From the NCBI GenBank assembly GCA_027919835.1, contig JANVFP010000003.1, positions 1,984,001 through 2,048,000 on the forward strand: a stretch of 64,000 nucleotides of DNA. Reading direction: 5' to 3'. The position numbers were made by a program, and so were the translations under genes. Positions 1 through 10,179 of this stretch are shown piece after piece. Below the pieces are notes generated by a model, which did no database searches, was not told the DNA's origin, and saw only the letters and a program-made list of their open reading frames with translations. Numbering within the stretch: the first letter of the stretch is position 1; each line of letters begins with the position of its first letter. This stretch comes from Lentinula raphanica. Its lineage: Eukaryota > Basidiomycota > Agaricomycetes > Agaricales > Omphalotaceae.

Positions 1-1
1 C

Positions 2-2226
2 TCAGATGACCTCAGCATATCTGTCACTCCTACTATGCTGGAGATCGCCAAAGACCTCGATTACACCGAGGGAATGTTCTGGGCTTATCTCAGTGACTTA
101 GGTCAAAAGGGCTATGTGCCGGATGTCCGGGAGGCCGCTATGTCCATCGCGAAAATAAAAACCTTTCAGGCTTCATTGGGAAAATTCAAACCCCAAACCC
201 CTTTGCTCACTGCCGGCGTCATAGGTATGTTATGTTTGTGTGGAAGGCTTCTGTCGTTACTGATTCTCTTCATAGATGCTTCTACTTCCCTAACTTTGCG
301 CAGTGAAATGCTCGAAGCTATATCAAACAAATTCCCCCCAGCCTCTCTTCATGATGACCTACGATGGCCCAAACTCTCTGATTCCGGTATACCGTTGCCT
401 TACGTTGACAAAGACAAGGCTGTCGCGTGCGATAATGATACGGACGAACTACAGTTGAGCAAATATTGGGAAACAGTCAGACGTCGGTATCAGGGATATT
501 ACATGAATCCAGAAACCTTCAATTCCTCTACGATTGCTGAACTGCCCAAAACTTGGACGGTCGTGCACATTTCAGTGACAGAGGATAAAAATACGATGTT
601 CATATCTCGCCAACGTGGAGGCGATCAGAACGAACCTCTCGTTTTCTGTGTTCCGTTGAAGGGGAGAAGAGAGGATGCTGCTGACCAACATCTCACGTTC
701 GAGGATGCGCTGAGTGAGATGCAAGAGATCGTTTCCCTCAGCAACGAAACAACAAAGGTCGCCGCTTCTATTCGAAACGATCCCGCCGCCAGATCCAAGT
801 GGTGGAAGGATCGAGGTGCGCTTGATAATCGCCTTCGCGAGTTGTTGGAAAACATCGAGTTCTGTTGGCTGGGTGCATTCAAGGTATATTCCGGTACTAT
901 TCCTTTGATTCGAGCTTGCCTTGATGTAAACTTCCTCACCAGACCATCCTCTCAGCCAATCCGCATCTGTCTCCTCAAGCCATCAGTAACCTTCGCATTC
1001 AATTTGATCGCGTATTTCAGAGGGGACTCAGGTTACAAGACAAGAAGACAAAGGAACGAGCGCTAGGGCATAAGAAAGTGCCTTCCGAAAGCTCTAGCCC
1101 CAACCGAGTTACGCTGGACAACGCATTAATTGAATGTTTCTCAACTCTACCCCCCGATTGTCGAGACGAGGAGCTAGAGGATTTGGTCTATTTCATCCTC
1201 GACTTATACCAGTTCCATGGCGTTCCAGTCGCCATTGCAGAGATTGACATTGATCAAGTCGTCGTCGATCTACGAACTGTGTTCCAAGACCATGCCGAAA
1301 AGTCGAAGAGTGTAGGACACGGGCGGTCTGGAGCTTTTGGATACAACGAACGGATTCACCATGACGAGCATCTATTTTTGGTGCTTGACAAGAACGTTCA
1401 GGGTCTACCTTGGGAGAACATTCCAATCTTACGCGGAAGAAGTGTTAGCCGCATTCCTAGTATTTCATTTCTGTTGGATCGCATCCATTTTGCAAAGTTG
1501 CAGCAGCCCCAGAAGAGTCAGTCCCCAGATCGTGTAGTCTGCGACCCTCGAAATGCATATTATATACTCAATCCCAGCGGAGATTTGGAACGGACAGAGG
1601 AGCGATTCAAGCCCTGGCTGAAGAACATGGAAAAGATTGGTTGGCAGGGAATATCGGGGCGTGCCCCAAGCGAACTTCAGGTTCTCAATGCTCTTCGAAC
1701 AAAGGATCTCGTAGTGTGAGTTTTTCTTTTCGCCTGGTTCATGAACAAGAAGCTGATCTATTCTTCAAGCTACTTCGGGCACGGAGGAGCCGAGCAATAC
1801 GTGCGTTCTCACAAACTCAGAAGTCTGCCTCAATGTGCTGCCGTCATGCTTTGGGGTTGTTCTTCTGGCGCACTCAGAGACATGGGTGATTTTGATCGTG
1901 TGGGCACGCCGTTTAATTACATGTTGGCTGGCTGGTTTGTGGTTCCTATTGTTCTGTTTTGACCTATTTCACTGACGTCTGTTTCGGTCAGTCCCACATT
2001 GGTCGCCAATTTGTGGGATGTCACGGACAAGGATATCGATACTTTCTCGCAATCAGTCTTCGACTCATTAGACATGTCTTACGAGTCAATCAAGAGCCGC
2101 TCGTCACTGGAGCGCCATAGTCCCGTATCGGTTGTGAAAGCTGTCGCGGAATCCAGAAACTCATGCAAGCTCAAATATCTCACCGGAGCAGCTCCAGTTG
2201 TGTACGGGATACCGTTCTATCTATGA
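2..2226 (+). CDS. Separase (peptidase C50), C-terminal part, 5' end outside window
   Basis: Separase is the cysteine protease that cleaves cohesin at anaphase. The frame is open from base 2, so the gene starts upstream of the window. Proposed exons are 2-224, 276-883, 943-1715, 1770-1934 and 1992-2226. The four introns are 51, 59, 54 and 57 bp, all gt..ag, and the phases agree across all of them. The first intron has no stop and could be read through, but its ends and branch-like ctgat look real. Family signs: the WWKDRGALDNRLRELLENIE stretch, the PWENIPILRG block, the catalytic His in YFGHGGAEQY (just after the 1716-1769 intron), the catalytic Cys in LWGCSSGALR, then NLWDVTDKDID and a C-terminal VYGIPF. 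The regulatory N-terminal part is not in view. No disabling change is seen. Confidence 0.93.
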
Positions 2227-2413
2227 TACCAATGTTGTGGAGATCTGTGCTGAATTTGTGGTATATATAATTATTGGTTTGAACACGATGTACAGTGGTG
2301 GCATAGATGATAGATGACGAAGAAAAAGGTATTTTTATACTTGTCGGATTGGAGAAGCTGTCAGACACGAGGCACAATGTGCATGATCGTCGGGAATTGT
2401 CCTTTCTTCCCAA

Positions 2414-3241
2414 ATGCCTGTAGCAACCCTGCCAAAGCTGATTGATGTGACTACGACAACCGTTTTTGCCTCTTCGTCTGCGACACCCACCGTATCAAAC
2501 GATAACCACTCTTCCTCCGTGCCTGTAGCTGCCATCGCAGGAGGAGTCACTGCTGGGGCGTTGTTGGCAGTGGCACTTGTCATCGGTTGGATAGTTTGGG
2601 GACGTTCGATAAAACGTCAAAAGGCAAAAGAACAGAGGGAAGCTGTGAGTTTGATACGATGCCATGTATATAGGAAGGCTCAGAAAAACTTTTTGCAGGA
2701 TGATTTACGGATAACAAAGCAAAATACGATGAAGAACGCTTCAACTTTCTCGAAACCCAGAGATTACTCTTACAGACCATTATTCTGGCCCCCTTCGGAC
2801 ACTCAAGTTAGGTTTGCGGCACCTGATGGCTCCGAGAAAAACACGTCTACAACCCATGCGACTCGTAAAACGCCCTCACGGCCGAAACCCTTGACTCCCC
2901 GTGTTTCCTTTGTGCCCAACAATACTACGACTACGCCAGCACCTGCAACTGAACCTATATCTCACTCGCAGCGCAGAACGATCAGCTCTCCGCCGCCTGC
3001 CCCAATAACACCCCAATCTTCTGCACCCGACCCAGATTCTGCTGGTCTCACTACTGACGAGAGCCGCTCACAATCCTCGTTATTGGCGTTAGTATCGGCG
3101 TTGGGAGCAAGTGCTCATCGTTTGTCTTCAGCATCTAGCTGGTCGAGGCTCACAGGAAATCGAGTGTCCCAAGCCACGTCCGGTTCTTCGTACTCACAGC
3201 CTAGCAATCGGTCTACAATATCGGTTGGGAGAGCGTACTAA
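2414..3241 (+). CDS. Single-pass membrane protein, function unknown
   Basis: Ser/Thr-rich N-terminus, then one clear transmembrane segment at about residues 37-62 (AIAGGVTAGALLAVALVIGW core), a basic stop-transfer stretch (RSIKRQKAKEQRE), and a long low-complexity cytosolic tail rich in Ser, Thr and Pro. This layout is common among basidiomycete predicted membrane proteins of unknown role. I do not recognise a family. An intron at 2645-2698 (gtgagt..gcag, 54 bp, in frame) is likely, so the 275-residue reading probably includes 18 intron-coded residues. No signal peptide is evident, so an upstream exon is possible. The gene ends 83 bp before the converging MIC19 gene. Confidence 0.6.
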   Translation: MPVATLPKLIDVTTTTVFASSSATPTVSNDNHSSSVPVAAIAGGVTAGALLAVALVIGWIVWGRSIKRQKAKEQREAVSLIRCHVYRKAQKNFLQDDLRITKQNTMKNASTFSKPRDYSYRPLFWPPSDTQVRFAAPDGSEKNTSTTHATRKTPSRPKPLTPRVSFVPNNTTTTPAPATEPISHSQRRTISSPPPAPITPQSSAPDPDSAGLTTDESRSQSSLLALVSALGASAHRLSSASSWSRLTGNRVSQATSGSSYSQPSNRSTISVGRAY

Positions 3242-3324
3242 AAGTTGGTGGACGTTTTGTAAATATAGCTGGACATTGTGACATTGTGATGTACGCTGGA
3301 CTGTAGGATATGAACGTCGAGATT

Positions 3325-4018
3325 CTATTGTAGTGTCTTGAAGTAGTCCTTCTCGAAACGTTTGAACACCGTGAACGAATGTGATTCCAGAATGCACGCA
3401 CCTTCTCTAACTGTGCGACAGAGTTTTTGAAATTGACGACTTCCATCCAGCAATCCAATGAGCTCGTAGGGTGAGACCTATAAGTAACGGTGGATGTCAG
3501 ATGGCCCAAGCACCGTCAGAGTATCGACCAACGCACTTGTAACATGACACAAGGGCTTCTTGGCTCGCTCTCAGCTCAGGATAATTAGCAAGACTCTTTC
3601 GCGTTTGGAACCGGTCAATCTTCGAACGAATCTCTTCCAAGTCGCCCATCAAAACGGCACTACTTTTCACAGATCCAGCACCGTCCCTTTGTCCATCAGA
3701 AACCATAGCTTTCTCTCTGTCCAGATTCTCTTTCTCTAGCGCGACTCGAATTTCTTCCTGTACATCTTCCTCGGCCTTTCTAAGCTGCTTGACTTCATCC
3801 TGAATGCGAGTCCGAACATGTTCGTCGAGCGTTGCTTGTCTTTCTGGTGTTGGTGTAGGGGACGCCTGGCGTTCTGATAACTGTTCTACAACGTTGGATG
3901 AAAACTAAACGCAGTTCAGTGTATGCATCACAAGTGCTTCATACAAACCCACCTGAACAGGAGTTTCTGAGCGAAAAATTATCTGCCCCTCATGGGGCCG
4001 AGATTGTGAAGCTCCCAT
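3325..4018 (-). CDS. MIC19: MICOS complex subunit MIC19-like (CHCH-type)
   Basis: Four exons: 3953-4018, 3537-3904, 3402-3477 and 3325-3351. Introns are 48, 59 and 50 bp with gt..ag ends, and the total is 178 codons in consistent phase. The protein begins MGASQS, a typical N-myristoylation start for this family, followed by a coiled-coil centre rich in Glu, Lys and Arg (DEVKQLRKAEEDVQEEIRVA). The C-terminal signature is RASQEALVSCYK..SSLDCW. The two cysteines are ten residues apart, as in fungal Mic19, which sits on the inner face of the mitochondrial inner membrane and helps shape crista junctions. The last exon is the least certain (only KDYFKTLQ and stop). The start is firm because of the MGASQS motif. 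The promoter must lie in the roughly 200 bp before the transposon boundary at 4221. Confidence 0.85.
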
Positions 4019-4348
4019 TGACCAGATATGGAGAGCTCGTGGTATGCACTCAAAGAAGGAACTGCCTTAATGCCCACTATGTCGTTAGAAAGAGTTGTCT
4101 CCCAAAGTTGTAGTATGGAAACTTGGGACAAGTCAATGACTGGTAAGGCGCAATACCCTGCCAAAATATTTTAGCGCCCGTTCAGTTCTCACGACGCATC
4201 TTGCGGAGATTGCAAGGCGATAATCTCGTACCCAGATCTTCTAGGGCACTGCGGCATCCCAGTGTGCCGCGAAAATACAGACGTAAACAAGTGTACAAAT
4301 AAAAAAACAAACACCATGGTCGTGCCCTAGAAGATCTGGTGCACTTTG

Positions 4349-4773
4349 TGTAAACGGTAGAGGAGACTAGGAGACGCGGACACCGACTTCGGAAGGCTAC
4401 CGGGTAATCGAGACTCCTCGATCCCTTCTGGACTCTTGTCGCTCGTATGTACCTCACTTCGATCTCTGTCGATTATTGCTCCCTTTTCCTCTATGTCTTG
4501 TGCTCGATTATTCTCTTACTAATGGACTGTGCCCGCATGATAAATCTTAGACAGAAAATACTTATATACGACTCCTAGCTAACTTACGCTCTCAGATTTG
4601 CACCTTTGGTGTGTTCTGAGAGTGAGTACATATTTTTCCTTCGTACCTGTAGGATACTGACGAACCCTTAATTAGATAGACTTACTTACTAGTGTCTTAC
4701 AGGTAGTTATACTAATCCGAGATTTGCACCTTCGGTGTGTTCTGAGAATAGACTTACTTACTAGTGTCTTACA
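4349..4773 (+). repeat. Copia 5' LTR
   Basis: TG..CA ends. The 3' half holds two related blocks, each with a GATTTGCACC-TTYGGTGTG-TTCTGAGA hairpin (near 4595 and 4721) followed by a repeated GACTTACTTACTAGTGTCTTACA-like tract. These are plausible R/U5 or RNA-end signals. Confidence 0.93.
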
Positions 4774-4791
4774 GGTTATGGGCCCCGCCCG
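4774..4791 (+). promoter_or_regulatory. Primer binding site, initiator-tRNA half-molecule type
   Basis: Directly after the 5' LTR the sequence is GGTTATGGGCCCCGCCCG. GGTTATGGGCCC is complementary to the anticodon stem-loop of initiator tRNA-Met (GGGCCCAUAACC), not to a tRNA 3' end. Drosophila copia and yeast Ty5 are known to prime this way from a cleaved tRNA half. Confidence 0.75.
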
Positions 4792-4855
4792 TTGCTAGAT
4801 AACCTCGAGAACGACATTTTAGTGATATAACACCTGAAGAAATCCTGAATCTGAC

Positions 4856-7609
4856 ATGGCGAGTAACGGAGCAATCCCTTCCCCCATTCCTGAGGTTCCT
4901 GAGGATCAGAAATTCGACGGAGGCGTCAGAGTTAGCTGGACGCCTGTCAAAAGAAAGATTATCGTCTCCTTACGATCCCAGGGACTCTCTGGGTACGTCA
5001 ATGGATCTATTCCTAAGCCTACTCCTCCTCCGAATCCTCCTACCTCCTTTTCCGAATCTTCGTCCATTGCCGAAACGGTCGCTGCGACTTCGGTATACTC
5101 CACTAAACCTTCACTCGAAGAATGGACATTCAGAAACGATCGGACGAAAGGGGTAATCGAGGCGTTCGTTGATGATCTCACCTCGCTTATTTCAAATGCA
5201 GACGCCCTCACTGCTTTTGAGTTGATGTCTGCCTTCGACTCGGAGTATGCTGCGAAGGACGAGATGAGGAAAGTCTTGACCGAGAGGAAGTTAAGGTCTT
5301 ACACATTTAAAGGGGGAGAATCCATCGAGAGCTTCTTCAAAAATCTCCGGATACTTCGAAAGGAAGCGGTAGAAGCTGGGAACGAAATCAACGATGCCAC
5401 TTTCCGACAAATCGTCCTTGCTGCATTCCCGTCCCGAGATTTCGATACCATCATCCAGACGGTCTCATCTCTGCCTCAGAACACTACCTCCGCAGCCGTT
5501 ATACAGCACATTTCATTTTCGTATTCCCGAGTCGAGGATCGAGACATTAACAAATCCGTCGGTGGTGATCAGATCGCATCTCAGGCTCATCTCACTTCCA
5601 AGATCGAGGAACTCGAAAGGAAACTAAGCGCTCAGTTGTCGGTTAGGAACATGAAGAATGATAAGGAATGCTCGAACTGTGGAAGAAAAGGTCATATCAG
5701 GGAGGAGTGCTACAGGAAGGGTGGAGGAAAAGAAGGACAGTACCCATCTTGGTGGAGGGGGAAGAAGGAGTCTTCATCGTCATCCTCGGCTAATATCGCT
5801 ATAACCGATGTCCCTCAGCATTATGCCATGATGGCGTCCCAACCCAGTCAAGCAGGATCTATCTTCGCCGACTCAGCGGCTTCGGACCATTTCTTCCGTG
5901 ATCGCTCAGATTTCGTCACCTATACTCCCTACAAGTCATCCGGTCAGTCATCTGAACAGAATACGACGTTCGAGATTGTAGGAAGGGGTAGAGCGAAGAA
6001 GACATTGCTTGAAGGCACAAAGAAGATCACTCTTACCTTCGAAAATGCCCTTCATGCGCCAAACATAACCTCTGACCTCGTCTCCATTGGAAGGCTCGAC
6101 CAGCTTGGCTACCACGTCCTCTTCGGAAACGGTCTTGCAAAGTTCTTCTCGCCTAATGGTGTTCATTTCCTTACTGGATATGGATCTGGACGCTTATACC
6201 AATTAATGGAGACAAAAGATGATCAGAACGTTGTCGCTGCGCTTACCTGTTCCTTGAATAAGCCCACTGACTTGGAGACTTGGCATCGCCGGCTAGCCCA
6301 TGCTGGAGTGTCGAGGATTGACATGATGCTGAAAAAGAACCTTGTTGACGGGTTGATAGTGACGAGTGAGGAGATCGTTGGGAAGTGTATAGACTGCCTA
6401 ATGGGAAAGGCAACCCGACGACCGTTTGATGCTGACGTGGGAAGAGAGACGCGTCTGCTTGAACGAGTCCATACTGATTTGACGGGTCCTATGCGGACGC
6501 CGGGCAGGGGAGGTTTCGTCTACATGATGCCGCTGGTTGATGGGAAGTCAGCTTTTACGAAGGACTACTATCTGAAAAACAAGGAGGCAGAGACTACGTT
6601 GGATGTGATGGAGGGATACCGAGTCATGGCGGAAAACGCAACGGGAGAACGTCTTGCTTGTGTACGCATTGATGGAGGAGGGGAGTTTGATAATCGTCTT
6701 TGGCACGAATGGGCGAAAAAGCATGGGATCAAACTCGAGCGAATCCCGGCACACTTGTCAGCTGCGAATGGCGTTGCTGAACGCAAACATTGTACCATTT
6801 TCGATAAAGTTCGCACCCTCTTACACGACTCTGGTTTACCTCCTTCCCTCTGGATATATGCAGCTGCTTATGCGACATACACTGAAAACCTTCTCCCTTC
6901 GGCTCGAGCGAACTTCCAGATTCCAGCTGAACTTTGGACGAAGAAACGACAAGATATCTCGCATCTTCGTCCTTTTGGAGCAAGAGGATGGGCTACTATA
7001 GTGGATGGAAAACCTGGAAAGACCGATGTTCGAGCTGAGGAAGGGAGGATGATTGGATACGTCAAGCGAGGGACTTACTTGCTTTACTTAAATTCTGGAA
7101 CAATATCAGAGAGCCGGCACGTCGAGTTCGAAGAAGGAAGGGGAAATAGGACCTTGGAGCCAAAGGGAGGGGAGATGGACGATGGGGACGAGGATGATGT
7201 GCGTATTCCCTTTGACACCAAAGCTCAAGATCAACTCCCAGTTAACTCCGATCAAACTACCACGAGCGAACACGCGACCGACGCCTCGACTCCAAATTTG
7301 GTTGAAACTCCGAATCTAGATCCTTCTACGCCACATACATCCACACCAGATATTCCTGTTCGTCGTTCTGGCCGAAATCGCACCCAATCCGCCGCTATCA
7401 TAGCTTCCAAAGAATCAGAAATCAGAGAAAAAGAAGCACGAGAGGCAGGGGAGGAATGGGCAGGACTTTCGACACACATGGCCAACCTTGCACACATAGT
7501 CGACGAATTCGGAGAAGTTAGTAGCGACTTCAATGTAGCTTTGATTGCGTTGGGCATGCCTCCCGTCCCTAAATCTTATTCGACAGCAATGGAGGATCCT
7601 GATAGGTGA
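4856..7609 (+). CDS. Copia Gag-protease-integrase, ends at premature TGA
   Basis: The first 917 residues of the copia polyprotein. An N-terminal Gag region of roughly 270 residues is followed by a CCHC zinc knuckle (CSNCGRKGHIREEC, about residues 272-285). The aspartic protease motif is IFADSAAS near residue 337 (more often DSGAS). The pre-integrase HHCC finger is WHRRLAH..CIDC. The integrase DDE core has D in HTDLTGP (~540), D in IDGGGEFDN (~604) and E in ANGVAERKH (~641). The frame then meets TGA at 7607-7609, where related elements normally carry Trp, and continues open in the same frame at 7610. This is either a point mutation (TGG to TGA) or, less likely, a readthrough stop. Confidence 0.9.
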   Translation: MASNGAIPSPIPEVPEDQKFDGGVRVSWTPVKRKIIVSLRSQGLSGYVNGSIPKPTPPPNPPTSFSESSSIAETVAATSVYSTKPSLEEWTFRNDRTKGVIEAFVDDLTSLISNADALTAFELMSAFDSEYAAKDEMRKVLTERKLRSYTFKGGESIESFFKNLRILRKEAVEAGNEINDATFRQIVLAAFPSRDFDTIIQTVSSLPQNTTSAAVIQHISFSYSRVEDRDINKSVGGDQIASQAHLTSKIEELERKLSAQLSVRNMKNDKECSNCGRKGHIREECYRKGGGKEGQYPSWWRGKKESSSSSSANIAITDVPQHYAMMASQPSQAGSIFADSAASDHFFRDRSDFVTYTPYKSSGQSSEQNTTFEIVGRGRAKKTLLEGTKKITLTFENALHAPNITSDLVSIGRLDQLGYHVLFGNGLAKFFSPNGVHFLTGYGSGRLYQLMETKDDQNVVAALTCSLNKPTDLETWHRRLAHAGVSRIDMMLKKNLVDGLIVTSEEIVGKCIDCLMGKATRRPFDADVGRETRLLERVHTDLTGPMRTPGRGGFVYMMPLVDGKSAFTKDYYLKNKEAETTLDVMEGYRVMAENATGERLACVRIDGGGEFDNRLWHEWAKKHGIKLERIPAHLSAANGVAERKHCTIFDKVRTLLHDSGLPPSLWIYAAAYATYTENLLPSARANFQIPAELWTKKRQDISHLRPFGARGWATIVDGKPGKTDVRAEEGRMIGYVKRGTYLLYLNSGTISESRHVEFEEGRGNRTLEPKGGEMDDGDEDDVRIPFDTKAQDQLPVNSDQTTTSEHATDASTPNLVETPNLDPSTPHTSTPDIPVRRSGRNRTQSAAIIASKESEIREKEAREAGEEWAGLSTHMANLAHIVDEFGEVSSDFNVALIALGMPPVPKSYSTAMEDPDR

Positions 7610-9142
7610 GAGAGTGCGATAAAGAAGGAGATAGAACGAATGAGTGAGTTTGGAGTCTTTGGCGAATTGCAAGATCCCCCACCAGGAGCAACGATCCTCG
7701 TACCACTTTGGGTCTTCGCTCACAAGCTTAACGGCGATGGAGAAATCGTAGATGAGAAGGCAAGACTGGTAGTAAACGGAGGCCGACAGGAAGCCGGAAA
7801 GGATTATTACGAGACGTTTGCTGCAGTTATGCGTTTCAAATCGCTCCGAATGCTGATTGCTCTCTGGGTCACCTTAGGATTTCACATCTGGCAGATCGAT
7901 TTCGCCTCAGCCTACCTCAATGCCGAGCTTGATGAAGAAATTTACGTTTGGCCGCCCGAAGGATTTGAGGGAAGGAAGAGTGGGAAAGTTATGAGGCTGA
8001 AGAAATCACTATATGGTACGATGCAAGCGGGTAGGAACTGGTGGTTCACACTCGACAAATCGTACAAGAATCTAGGGTACCAAAGGTCCCAGGCCGACCA
8101 ATGCGTAAGGCGACGAAAAATGGGTGAGGACGAAACCATCACAGGAACGTACACGGACGACACTCTCGGAGGATCATCCTCAAAGGATGAAATGCTGAAG
8201 GCGAAGCGAGAGATAGGGGAGGAATATAGGATCAAGGATACCGAAAGTGTTCAGTTCGCCCTTGGGATGCGTCTCACTCACAATCGCGAGGAAGGCATAG
8301 CGACTCTATCGATGGAAGCGTACTGGGACCGACTTTTTGCCAAACATGGTCTTCAGAATATGAAACCGAAGGCGACACCTCTTCCTCTGGGTATCTGTCT
8401 TTCTTCGTCGCAATCTCCAAAGGACGAAGACGAGACGATGTTCATGAAAGATAAACCTTATCCCGAGATTCTAGGTGCGATCCAGTTTGGACAGGCAGCG
8501 TGCAGACCGGATATCGCATTCGCCACGAACCTTCTCAGTCGGTTTACTCAAAATCCTGGCCGCTCTCATTGGAATGCCCTTATACACCTCGTTCGATACT
8601 TAATCGGGACCAAGAGCCACGGCATCACGTATCGTCGAGAAAATGGAGGCCATCTAAATCCCATTACTTACGTCGACTCAGACTACGCGTCGTGCATCGA
8701 CTCCAGACGATCTGTTACTGGAATCCTTACAATGATGGCCGGAGGACCCACCTTCTGGTCGTCCAAAAGACAGGACGTAGTAGCTCTCTCGACGACCGAA
8801 GCTGAGTACATTGCCTTGGCTAAGGGATCCCAGCAAGCCAAGTGGGTACACCAATTCCTATCCGAGATCGGCCATGGAGAGCCTCATCCTTGCCAGCTTC
8901 GTTGCGACAACCAGGGTTCCATCACACTTTCCCAAAATCCAAAATTCCATGCGCGGGTCAAACACATCGACGTTCGATATCACTTTCTCCGAGATGGGGT
9001 TGAAAGGAAGGAAATCGCGATCGAATATATCCCATCTGCAGAAAACCCCGCCGATATCCTAACAAAGCCACTCGGTTCGACGATGCACAAGCACCAGGTA
9101 GAACTTCTGGGCCTTACAGGTCGAAGCGATGTACGCGTCTAG
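7610..9142 (+). CDS. Copia reverse transcriptase-RNase H, downstream of in-frame stop
   Basis: Same frame as the upstream Gag-integrase ORF. The RVT_2 region starts at LVVNGGRQEAGKDYYETFA, with palm Asp in QIDFASAYLNAELDEEIYV and the active-site box YTDD (TGTYTDDTLGGSSS; copia usually has YVDD). The linker LSRFTQNPGRSHWNAL precedes the RNase H domain, which carries DSDYASC, STTEAEYIAL, RCDNQGSI and KHIDVRYHF. It ends five bases before the 3' LTR. No further breaks are seen, so this is one nonsense change away from an intact pol. Confidence 0.9.
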   Translation, partial: ESAIKKEIERMSEFGVFGELQDPPPGATILVPLWVFAHKLNGDGEIVDEKARLVVNGGRQEAGKDYYETFAAVMRFKSLRMLIALWVTLGFHIWQIDFASAYLNAELDEEIYVWPPEGFEGRKSGKVMRLKKSLYGTMQAGRNWWFTLDKSYKNLGYQRSQADQCVRRRKMGEDETITGTYTDDTLGGSSSKDEMLKAKREIGEEYRIKDTESVQFALGMRLTHNREEGIATLSMEAYWDRLFAKHGLQNMKPKATPLPLGICLSSSQSPKDEDETMFMKDKPYPEILGAIQFGQAACRPDIAFATNLLSRFTQNPGRSHWNALIHLVRYLIGTKSHGITYRRENGGHLNPITYVDSDYASCIDSRRSVTGILTMMAGGPTFWSSKRQDVVALSTTEAEYIALAKGSQQAKWVHQFLSEIGHGEPHPCQLRCDNQGSITLSQNPKFHARVKHIDVRYHFLRDGVERKEIAIEYIPSAENPADILTKPLGSTMHKHQVELLGLTGRSDVRV

Positions 9143-9147
9143 GGGAG
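9141..9147 (+). promoter_or_regulatory. Polypurine tract of copia
   Basis: AGGGGAG lies immediately 5' of the 3' LTR, where plus-strand priming occurs in LTR retrotransposons. Confidence 0.7.
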
Positions 9148-9572
9148 TGTAAACGGTAGAGGAGACTAGGAGACGCGGACACCGACTTCGGAAGGCTACC
9201 GGGTAATCGAGACTCCTCGATCCCTTCTGGACTCTTGTCGCTCGTATGTACCTCACTTCGATCTCTGTCGATTATTGCTCCCTTTTCCTCTATGTCTTGT
9301 GCTCGATTATTCTCTTACTAATGGACTGTGCCCGCATGATAAATCTTAGACAGAAAATACTTATATACGACTCCTAGCTAACTTACGCTCTCAGATTTGC
9401 ACCTTTGGTGTGTTCTGAGAGTGAGTACATATTTTTCCTTCGTACCTGTAGGATACTGACGAACCCTTAATTAGATAGACTTACTTACTAGTGTCTTACA
9501 GGTAGTTATACTAATCCGAGATTTGCACCTTCGGTGTGTTCTGAGAATAGACTTACTTACTAGTGTCTTACA
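9148..9572 (+). repeat. Copia 3' LTR
   Basis: Identical by eye to 4349-4773 over all 425 bp and followed by the target duplication CTTTG. Confidence 0.93.
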
Positions 9573-10179
9573 CTTTGATTGGCAGGGGGCGCCTCGATAC
9601 CCAGCCACCGTGACATCTGCGTTACTTCGCGGTTTTCCCATTCATTATGTAGCAATATGTACACCAAGTTTCATCCTTACAGAAATCCATACATATTTGA
9701 AGAGGCTCTCTGTGATATCTTTTGAGCATACAGTAGCCCAAGAAAGCTCTGAGTGCATTATATAGCATTTATTGCTTCTAAAATATAACTAATCTCTATT
9801 GGGACATCCAAGTAAAGTAATTTCTAGCTTTTTGCATGACCATTCATGGTCCCTATCATGTTCCTGCAGCCCATGCTATCAAGTAGTCATCTCAAGGCAA
9901 TGATTGGCCAGGTTTGATAGCCAAATGGTACCAGTAAATGCGTGGTCAAGGTCAAAATAGCTCAAGAAGCAGGCATTTTTGGGTGTCTCGGTGTCACACT
10001 AGTGGTGGCTGTGTATCGAGGCGCCCCCTGCCGATCAAAGTGCACCAGATGTTCTAGGACACGATCGTAATGTTTGTTTTTTGTTTGTACGAATGTTTAT
10101 ATCTGTATTTTCGCGGCACACTGGGATGCCGCAGTGCCCTAGAAGATCTGGGTACGAGATTAGCAAGGCGAACCTCTTA

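Larger units (their letters stand above)
4349..9572 (+). mobile_element. Ty1/copia LTR retrotransposon, full length and young
   Basis: Two 425-bp LTRs (4349-4773 and 9148-9572) read as identical, start TGTAAACGG and end GTCTTACA. They are flanked by the 5-bp duplication CTTTG (4344-4348 and 9573-9577). Domain order is Gag zinc knuckle, protease, integrase, RT, RNase H, which defines Ty1/copia. It sits inside the left inverted repeat of the element at 4221-10162. The only visible defect is one in-frame TGA at 7607-7609. Confidence 0.95.
4221..10162. mobile_element. Long-TIR DNA transposon, non-autonomous, split by a copia insertion
   Basis: The left end starts TAATCTCGTACCCAGATCTT at 4221 and the right end is its exact inverse, finishing at 10162. 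The inverted arms run about 165 bp on the left (4221-4348) plus about 35 bp beyond the copia element (9578-9610), against about 10004-10162 on the right. Both sides are flanked by the same 9 bp, GCAAGGCGA (4212-4220 and 10163-10171). A 9-bp duplication with long inverted repeats fits Mutator-like elements, but no transposase is present. Without the copia insert it would be about 713 bp. Confidence 0.75.

Noticed and set aside
625..939. Antisense ORF opposite separase
   Set aside because: Shadow of the conserved coding exon on the other strand.
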